From Caryophanon tenue (GTDB taxonomy: Bacteria; Bacillota; Bacilli; Bacillales_A; Planococcaceae), in contig NZ_MASJ01000039.1 of the NCBI RefSeq assembly GCF_001700315.1, positions 248,001-312,000 of the forward strand: a stretch of 64,000 nucleotides of DNA, in the 5' to 3' direction. How positions within the stretch are numbered: position 1 is the first letter of the stretch; every line of letters begins with the position of its first letter. The position numbers and the translations under genes are program-made. The notes under the pieces are model-generated. The model had not been told where the DNA came from and ran no database searches. It saw only the letters and a list, made by a program, of their open reading frames with translations. Shown here piece by piece: positions 59,233-64,000 of this stretch.

Positions 59233-59858
59233 AATAATCCTTCTCTTTCTTTTGCTAGTTGCGTTAAAAATTGTTTCATAAAGGCGTGTCGTTCTTTTGC
59301 AAGCGCACGTCCCTTTTCCGTACACATATGTTGTTGTAACGTCAGTAATTTTTCATAAAAATGTGTAACGGTTGCGGTTGGCTTACCGTAATACGCATCT
59401 TCGGTCATCTCTGTACGTGCCGCTTCTGCATCATCATACAACTTGCGCCCTTTTGCACCACCGAATGCAAATGCACGAGCAATCCCAATCGCGCCAAGTG
59501 CGTCTAAGCGGTCTGCATCACGCGCAATTTGCGCTTCAAGTGTTTGTGTCTCTATTTCGTTACCACCACGAAATGAAATCGCTTCGATAATATGACGTAC
59601 ATGTTGCTCTTGCATCACGGGTAGCTGTAGCGTTTTGAGTATTTGCTCTAGCGCTGCTGTATCAGCTGCATATTTTTTATCACTGACATCATGTAAATAA
59701 ACAGCAAGCTGTAATGTTTCGATATCAACATCTTCATAACTGGCTGCAATCGCAAGTGCGTTTTGCTCAACCCGTAACACATGCTCAAAATCGTGACTTG
59801 CATCAAATTGTATGTAAATCGCTTCTACAAGTGCCTTACATTGTTGTCGTTTTGGCAT
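59229..59858 (-). CDS. ypgQ: HD-domain phosphohydrolase, YpgQ-like
   Basis: The product is 209 residues. The HD site is intact: His in ASHDFEHVLRVEQNA, the HD pair in AVYLHDVSDKKYA and the late Asp in RDADRLDALGAIG. YpgQ-type proteins hydrolyse nucleotide triphosphates to monophosphate and pyrophosphate. It is the first gene of a four-gene operon with the ABC-F, CvfC-like and TetR genes; in Bacillus subtilis ypgQ and ypgR are also neighbours. ATG 59858 lies 7 bases after AAGGAG. Confidence 0.85.
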   Translation of the reverse strand: MPKRQQCKALVEAIYIQFDASHDFEHVLRVEQNALAIAASYEDVDIETLQLAVYLHDVSDKKYAADTAALEQILKTLQLPVMQEQHVRHIIEAISFRGGNEIETQTLEAQIARDADRLDALGAIGIARAFAFGGAKGRKLYDDAEAARTEMTEDAYYGKPTATVTHFYEKLLTLQQHMCTEKGRALAKERHAFMKQFLTQLAKEREGLL

Positions 59859-59949
59859 TCGCATACTCCTTTAAATCGGCAGTTGCCTCATTCTTTTTAG
59901 TGTAACATGAAAGGCTGTGTTTTGGACGTCCTTTGCCTATGTAGCAACG

Positions 59950-59992
59950 AAAAAGAGTTACTTTCGCCAAAAGCGTCAGCAACTCTTTTTGT
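59950..59992 (-). terminator. Terminator of the nitroreductase gene
   Basis: An AAAAAGAGTT / AACTCTTTTT stem with an inner GC-rich hairpin, just past the stop at 59993. Confidence 0.75.
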
Positions 59993-60745
59993 TTACTTCT
60001 TTAAAAATCCTTGCTTCTTTAAAATCGGCGTTGCATTTGCATAACTATTACCACGATAAAATGGCTCGCTATAAAAGGATGCTACACCACTTGACCAATT
60101 CGTCTTCGCTTGACCGTCTGTACGCTTGTGCATATAAGCTGAGATTGTCTCATTATATGCTTCAAGCATCTCGTCAACCTCGGTATTATATGTATTCTCA
60201 AAGACGATTGCTTGGCGTGGCAAACGCGGTTTTACGTCAGGCGCTTCATCAGGGAAGCCGATGCATAAACCAGAAATCGGATAGACATACGCTGGTAGCT
60301 CTAACACATCAATGACTGCTTGCGGGTCACGTCGAACGCCGCCGATTGCGACTGTGCCTAAGCCTAAACTTTCTGCTGCAGCAACGGCTGTGCCAAGTGA
60401 AATGCCAACATCGCTTGCACCGACAATGATTAAATCTGGATTGTCAGCCGCTTGAAATGTTTTTCCTTCAAGTGCTAACGCTTTAGATACACGATAAAAG
60501 TCTAAACAAAATACCCAAAATTCAGGTGCTTGTCCAACATATACTTGGTCGCCAGCTAATTGTTGCAATTGCTGACGTTTGTCAGCATCTGTCACACGAA
60601 TAATCGATAGTTGTTGCCCATTAATCCACGACGGCGCTTGTTGCACAGCTTGCAAAATCGCATCAATCATATTTTGCGGTACTTCTTTTTGTAAATAGCG
60701 TCGAATGGATGTATGTCCTACTAACTTTTGAATTGTTTCATTCAT
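59993..60745 (-). CDS. NADPH-dependent FMN nitroreductase (NfrA-like)
   Basis: The product is 250 residues, the size of the NfsA/FRP group. Visible segments are HTSIRRYLQKEVP, QAPSWINGQQ and AAAESLGLGTVAIGGVRRDPQ for FMN/NADPH binding, and the C-terminal SSGVASFYSEPFYRG. It reduces nitro compounds, quinones or flavins in the cytoplasm. The start at ATG 60745 follows AAGGGGAG. It lies 26 bases after the XRE-type gene on the same strand, so it may be co-transcribed with it. Confidence 0.88.
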   Translation of the reverse strand: MNETIQKLVGHTSIRRYLQKEVPQNMIDAILQAVQQAPSWINGQQLSIIRVTDADKRQQLQQLAGDQVYVGQAPEFWVFCLDFYRVSKALALEGKTFQAADNPDLIIVGASDVGISLGTAVAAAESLGLGTVAIGGVRRDPQAVIDVLELPAYVYPISGLCIGFPDEAPDVKPRLPRQAIVFENTYNTEVDEMLEAYNETISAYMHKRTDGQAKTNWSSGVASFYSEPFYRGNSYANATPILKKQGFLKK

Positions 60746-60771
60746 CTAAAAATCTCCCCTTTTTTATGATG

Positions 60772-61887
60772 TTAACAACGTTTTGTCGCTTGTTGCAAAT
60801 AATGTTGTAGCTGATGCAGTAACTGACGATATTGTGGTAGCGGTTGTAGCGATACGAAATGTGGATTGTCGGCAATATGCTTATATATATCTTCTGTAAT
60901 GGACGCATCATCTCGTGGCGCACTGCCACCAAGCATCATTCGTCGTGTAAACCACTGTTCAATTAACGTAAAATAAGCATCACCTTGCTGCCTTAATGGG
61001 AAGGATACATACTGACATGTCTGCACATAATGTGTTAATTGTCGCATCGCTTCTTGCGGTCTCCCTTGTTGCATATAGCCTTGTGCTGCAATTAAATAAA
61101 AAGCTAACGGGTGATGAATATTAATATGTCGTAACTGAAAGGTTTCAATTAATTCATGCCCTCGTTTAACGGTCTCATCATACTGGACTTGCTGTGCAAT
61201 AATAAGCTGTAGCATCGACGTTATATTCGACATCATTTCACATACTTGTTGATACAGTGAGACTTGCATCACCTCTTCTGCTGCGCGCATATTTTGCATT
61301 TGTGCATACGCATTTGCAATGATTTGATCCGTCCCTAAACGAAGCTCCGCATCTTTGCCGAGAAGTTGTAACACTTTTTCCGGTTTGTGTGTTTGTAAAT
61401 AAAGTACTGCTTTTACAACACGCGCTTGCTGCATCATTTCTAAATCTTCACTTTGTTCTTGAATCCGATCACAAATCACCATCATTTGCTGCATCACACG
61501 TTGTGGCTCTGGTGCCTGTTGTAAATAATTCATCAATAAAAGATTCAGTTCATTTAACAGCGGAAAACACGCATAGTATTCTTCGATCAATTGCTCAATC
61601 TCTGCAAATACATCGGCAAACGGTTGCGTTGCAAATTGTTGGGCAAGACGCTGATACGTTTCTTTAATTTGTGCTGGCGTCATTTGTGGTTGATAACCTA
61701 GTAACGTATCAATCGACACATTCAAATACGTGGCGATTTTCGGCAACAGTAAAATGTCTGGATAACTTAACCCTGTTTCCCATTTCGATACAGCTGCTTT
61801 GGACACACCTACTTGTTGCGCAATTTGCTCTTGTGTAATGCCCATCTGTTTTCGTAATGTGTGCAAAACGGTTGCAAACTGTAACAT
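60772..61887 (-). CDS. XRE-family regulator with long helical C-terminal domain
   Basis: The product is 371 residues. An N-terminal HTH (LRKQMGITQEQIAQQVGVSKAAVSKWETGLSYPD, read in parts) occupies about 1-65. The rest is helical, with loose TPR-like repeats (AQIKETYQRLAQQFA, AFYLIAAQGYMQQGRPQEAM). The shape is like that of XRE-TPR regulators, but no peptide gene accompanies it. GGAGGG lies about 7 bases before ATG 61887; a longer frame has no ribosome binding site. It may regulate the nitroreductase gene just downstream (inference). Confidence 0.8.
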   Translation of the reverse strand: MLQFATVLHTLRKQMGITQEQIAQQVGVSKAAVSKWETGLSYPDILLLPKIATYLNVSIDTLLGYQPQMTPAQIKETYQRLAQQFATQPFADVFAEIEQLIEEYYACFPLLNELNLLLMNYLQQAPEPQRVMQQMMVICDRIQEQSEDLEMMQQARVVKAVLYLQTHKPEKVLQLLGKDAELRLGTDQIIANAYAQMQNMRAAEEVMQVSLYQQVCEMMSNITSMLQLIIAQQVQYDETVKRGHELIETFQLRHINIHHPLAFYLIAAQGYMQQGRPQEAMRQLTHYVQTCQYVSFPLRQQGDAYFTLIEQWFTRRMMLGGSAPRDDASITEDIYKHIADNPHFVSLQPLPQYRQLLHQLQHYLQQATKRC

Positions 61888-61946
61888 ATGCGATCCCTCC
61901 ATTTCCCCCTCAATGCATTATTTTATCATAGCAAAAAAGCGGTGAA

Positions 61947-62930
61947 TTAATCTCCACCGCCGCCTCCACCACTATCTCCCCCATCGGCACTATCGCTCCC
62001 ACCAGAGGCATCATCACATGCTGTATCTACACGACCGCTGTCATCACACGCTGTCGTAAAATCATAAAACATATCTTGAAAGCAATCATCATCATAACGC
62101 GTATCACTACAATCCAATACGTCAGCACTTAATAATTGCAGTGCTAAAAGCGTTATATCGGTTTTTGGTGGCAATGTAGGGGTTAATTGCTCTAGCGCCT
62201 GCTTGAACTCTTGCAATCGTTTCCACGCACTCCAAGCGTCATATTTTGTACTAATCAGCCATAAATAGCTGTCATATACTGGACGCAATAGCACCTCTTT
62301 TGCCAAATGCGCCTGTAATGCTAATGCTGTGGTAGCACATTCTTCCATATCGACCTCCCGTATGTAGGTCATTGTCGCTGTTATATGTGCATATTGTTGG
62401 TCAAAGCCCTTCTGTTGAATGAGCGCAAGAATTTGCGTCAACTGCGTGTCGATTTGTGACGTTGCATGCGGTAATTTCGCTAGCACAACCGCGTGATATG
62501 AAGATGGCTCTACATTTTTCGGTGTGACGCGTTGCAAAATGGCTAACACTTCTAAAAGTCGCGTCTGGTCAATTCGATGATGGCGCTCAAAGTAAATGGC
62601 TGCATGATAAAGAGGCGCGCGATGAGCCAAATTCATATCACGTAGCTTCCGTACATTTTGGAAGACGTCGGCAATGAACGTTTCAACGTGTTGCTCACAG
62701 TGCGCACGTGAAAATAAAGCATGGCGAATTACTTTATCGTAACGTGCTTTCGAAAGCAAATGTGTATGTCGCTTAATATGTTCTCTCACACCTTCGTATA
62801 CGAGAGGGTCAAAACGTCGATTTTTAACGCTTAGACGCATCGCTAAGTCCACAACATTCCCGTGCATACGCCAACCTGTATACTCATTAATTGTTCGTAC
62901 ATTATCTTGAAATAACGCTACTGTCGTCAT
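61947..62930 (-). CDS. DUF4003 family protein with Asp/Ser/Gly-rich tail
   Basis: The product is 327 residues, cytosolic and mainly helical (about 1-275), matching the DUF4003 family of Bacillota. The last 50 or so residues are low-complexity and acidic (SGGSDSADGGDSGGGGGGD), as in DUF4003 proteins I know of. The function is unknown. AAGGAGGG lies 7 bases before ATG 62930; the longer frame runs through that site. It starts on the same strand, 59 bases upstream of the XRE gene. Confidence 0.75.
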   Translation of the reverse strand: MTTVALFQDNVRTINEYTGWRMHGNVVDLAMRLSVKNRRFDPLVYEGVREHIKRHTHLLSKARYDKVIRHALFSRAHCEQHVETFIADVFQNVRKLRDMNLAHRAPLYHAAIYFERHHRIDQTRLLEVLAILQRVTPKNVEPSSYHAVVLAKLPHATSQIDTQLTQILALIQQKGFDQQYAHITATMTYIREVDMEECATTALALQAHLAKEVLLRPVYDSYLWLISTKYDAWSAWKRLQEFKQALEQLTPTLPPKTDITLLALQLLSADVLDCSDTRYDDDCFQDMFYDFTTACDDSGRVDTACDDASGGSDSADGGDSGGGGGGD

Positions 62931-63037
62931 AGTCCGTCCCTCCTTATATGAATGTATACGAGAGAACTCCCCAGATTGTTTCAATTTTCTTGCATTTCTT
63001 TTCAATTAAATTCACACGCTACGAAAACTTTAACCTA

Positions 63038-63085
63038 AAAAAAAACAACCCCATTTGACATTTTCAGTGCCAAATGGGGTTGTAC
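63038..63085 (-). terminator. Intrinsic terminator of fhs
   Basis: A 13-bp perfect stem (63045-63057 with 63071-63083) followed on the minus strand by TTTTTTTTT, downstream of the fhs stop. Confidence 0.9.
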
Positions 63086-63141
63086 GATTCTATCTATCAT
63101 TATACATGTGAGTAATTTTTACAAAAGAGCAAGCTAGATGA

Positions 63142-64000
63142 TTAAAACAGACCAATAGCATGACCGTGTTCATCGACACCCATGCGCAGTGCAGCGGGTT
63201 GCTTCGGCAAGCCAGGCATTGTCATAATATCTCCCGTTAAACATACTAAGAAACCTGCACCTAGTTTTGGAATTACTTCACGCACTGTAATCGTAAATCC
63301 TGTTGGACGACCAAGTAATGATGGATTATCGGTTAATGAATACTGTGATTTCGCCATACAAATCGGCAACACATCCCAGCCGAATTTTTCGATTTGTGCT
63401 ATTTGCTTTTTCGCCGCATCGGTAAAGTGGACGCCGTCTCCACCGTATACTTTTTGCACAATTGTTGTAACCTTCTGTGCAATTGACTGCTCAACGTCAT
63501 ATAGATGGTGGAAATCATTGCCCGCTTCAATGACTTCAAGCACTTTCTCTGCTAGCTCAATGCCACCTTTACCGCCTTGCTCCCATACATTTGTACGTGC
63601 AATACGAACATTGTGCTCGTCACACCACGCTAAAATCGTTGCAAGCTCCTCTTCTGTGTCGGTAATAAAACGATTTAACGCAACAACTGGCTCCGCGCCA
63701 AATTGACGTACCGTATCAACGTGCTTCGCTAAGTTTTCAATACCTGCGCGTAATGCTTCGACGTTTTCTTGTTGAAGTTCCGTTTTTGCTACACCACCAT
63801 GCATTTTTAATGCGCGCACAGTCGCTACGATAACAACTGCATCTGGCTTGAAGTTGCCTTGACGCGCTTTAATGTTCATAAATTTCTCCGCACCTAAATC
63901 TGAACCAAAGCCGGCTTCTGTCACAACAATGTCAGCTAAATGACGCGCAGTTTGTGTCGCCACAATCGAGTTACAGCCGTGCGCAATATTGGCAAATGGA
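63142..64000 (-). CDS. fhs: Formate-tetrahydrofolate ligase, 5'-truncated by the window edge
   Basis: About 286 C-terminal residues of a protein of about 560 are visible; the frame is still open at 64000. It begins PFANIAHGCNSIVATQTARHL and continues with VVTEAGFGSDLGAEKFMNI, EPVVALNRFITDTEEE and VYGGDGVHF, all conserved in this enzyme. It joins formate to tetrahydrofolate with ATP, making 10-formyl-THF in one-carbon metabolism. It is the last gene of its transcript, as a strong terminator follows. The upstream gene and promoter are outside the window. Confidence 0.95.
   Translation of the reverse strand, partial: PFANIAHGCNSIVATQTARHLADIVVTEAGFGSDLGAEKFMNIKARQGNFKPDAVVIVATVRALKMHGGVAKTELQQENVEALRAGIENLAKHVDTVRQFGAEPVVALNRFITDTEEELATILAWCDEHNVRIARTNVWEQGGKGGIELAEKVLEVIEAGNDFHHLYDVEQSIAQKVTTIVQKVYGGDGVHFTDAAKKQIAQIEKFGWDVLPICMAKSQYSLTDNPSLLGRPTGFTITVREVIPKLGAGFLVCLTGDIMTMPGLPKQPAALRMGVDEHGHAIGLF

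Noticed and set aside
60772-61946. An RRNPP-type quorum-sensing system
   Set aside because: The XRE protein has a long helical domain, but no signal-peptide-bearing small gene lies next to it, and its repeats are too loose to call.
1-64000. CRISPR arrays, insertion sequences, prophage genes, tRNA or rRNA genes
   Set aside because: Reading both strands I found no regularly spaced repeats, transposase or integrase motifs, phage structural genes, or tRNA/rRNA signature sequences.

Overview
The window reads as chromosome of a low-to-mid GC Gram-positive rod of the order Bacillales. The gene set (rnz, dinB, a YqjE-type peptidase, IDEAL-domain protein, YhzD, ctaB, YvdTSR-type SMR operon, YpgQ/YpgR-type genes, YfmR-type ABC-F, FusB-like EF-G-binding protein) and the purine-rich AGGAGG ribosome binding sites fit the Planococcaceae/Caryophanaceae (Kurthia, Lysinibacillus and relatives). 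That placement is inferred from gene content. I see no rRNA or tRNA gene, insertion sequence, prophage, CRISPR array or replication origin. Most genes are on the minus strand, in short operons closed by clear intrinsic terminators.

1-6.3 kb: the end of a PTS IIC permease gene, then an accessory metabolic cassette. It comprises a SsuABC/TauABC-like ABC importer, an HxlR-type regulator, a two-lobed DUF4242-type protein and an acyl-CoA-dehydrogenase-like flavoprotein. The ABC operon and the DUF4242/flavoprotein operon start from nearly identical promoters (31 of 37 bases), so they look like one regulon, probably under the HxlR protein.

6.3-25 kb: mostly housekeeping or conserved Bacillales genes (YhzD, a membrane-anchored C5-epimerase-like protein, a chemoreceptor, RNase Z, RNase-H-like protein, Pol IV, a diguanylate cyclase, a YqjE-type peptidase, GNAT enzymes, a UspA protein, heme-O synthase, a LysR regulator) and several small unknown proteins. 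A decayed metallo-beta-lactamase-fold gene lies at about 21.43-21.63 kb.

25-43 kb: cell-surface and complex-assembly genes. These are a 1087-residue secreted repeat protein, a DUF2785 protein, a heterodimeric ABC exporter, a membrane-fused glycerophosphodiesterase, a MoxR/RavA-like AAA+ with a VWA partner and a small membrane protein, and, divergent from that operon, a 642-residue intracellular beta-helix protein. An aspartokinase III-type gene and a YiiX-like papain-fold protein flank a 473-base intergenic region with regulatory-looking dyads.

43-64 kb: topoisomerase III overlapping a deoxyribosyltransferase-like gene, small enzymes, a Sel1-repeat protein, a TetR plus paired SMR efflux operon, a precorrin-2 dehydrogenase with a FusB-like protein, an MFS transporter with an atypical two-TM ion channel, the HD/ABC-F/CvfC/TetR operon, a nitroreductase, an XRE-TPR-like regulator, a DUF4003 protein, and the 3' part of formate-tetrahydrofolate ligase running off the right edge.

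The best candidates for undescribed biology are the HxlR-linked uptake/oxidation regulon (1.2-6.0 kb) and the MoxR-VWA operon facing the beta-helix protein (35.2-40.4 kb). Start codons below were chosen by ribosome-binding-site spacing, and many differ from the longest possible reading frame.
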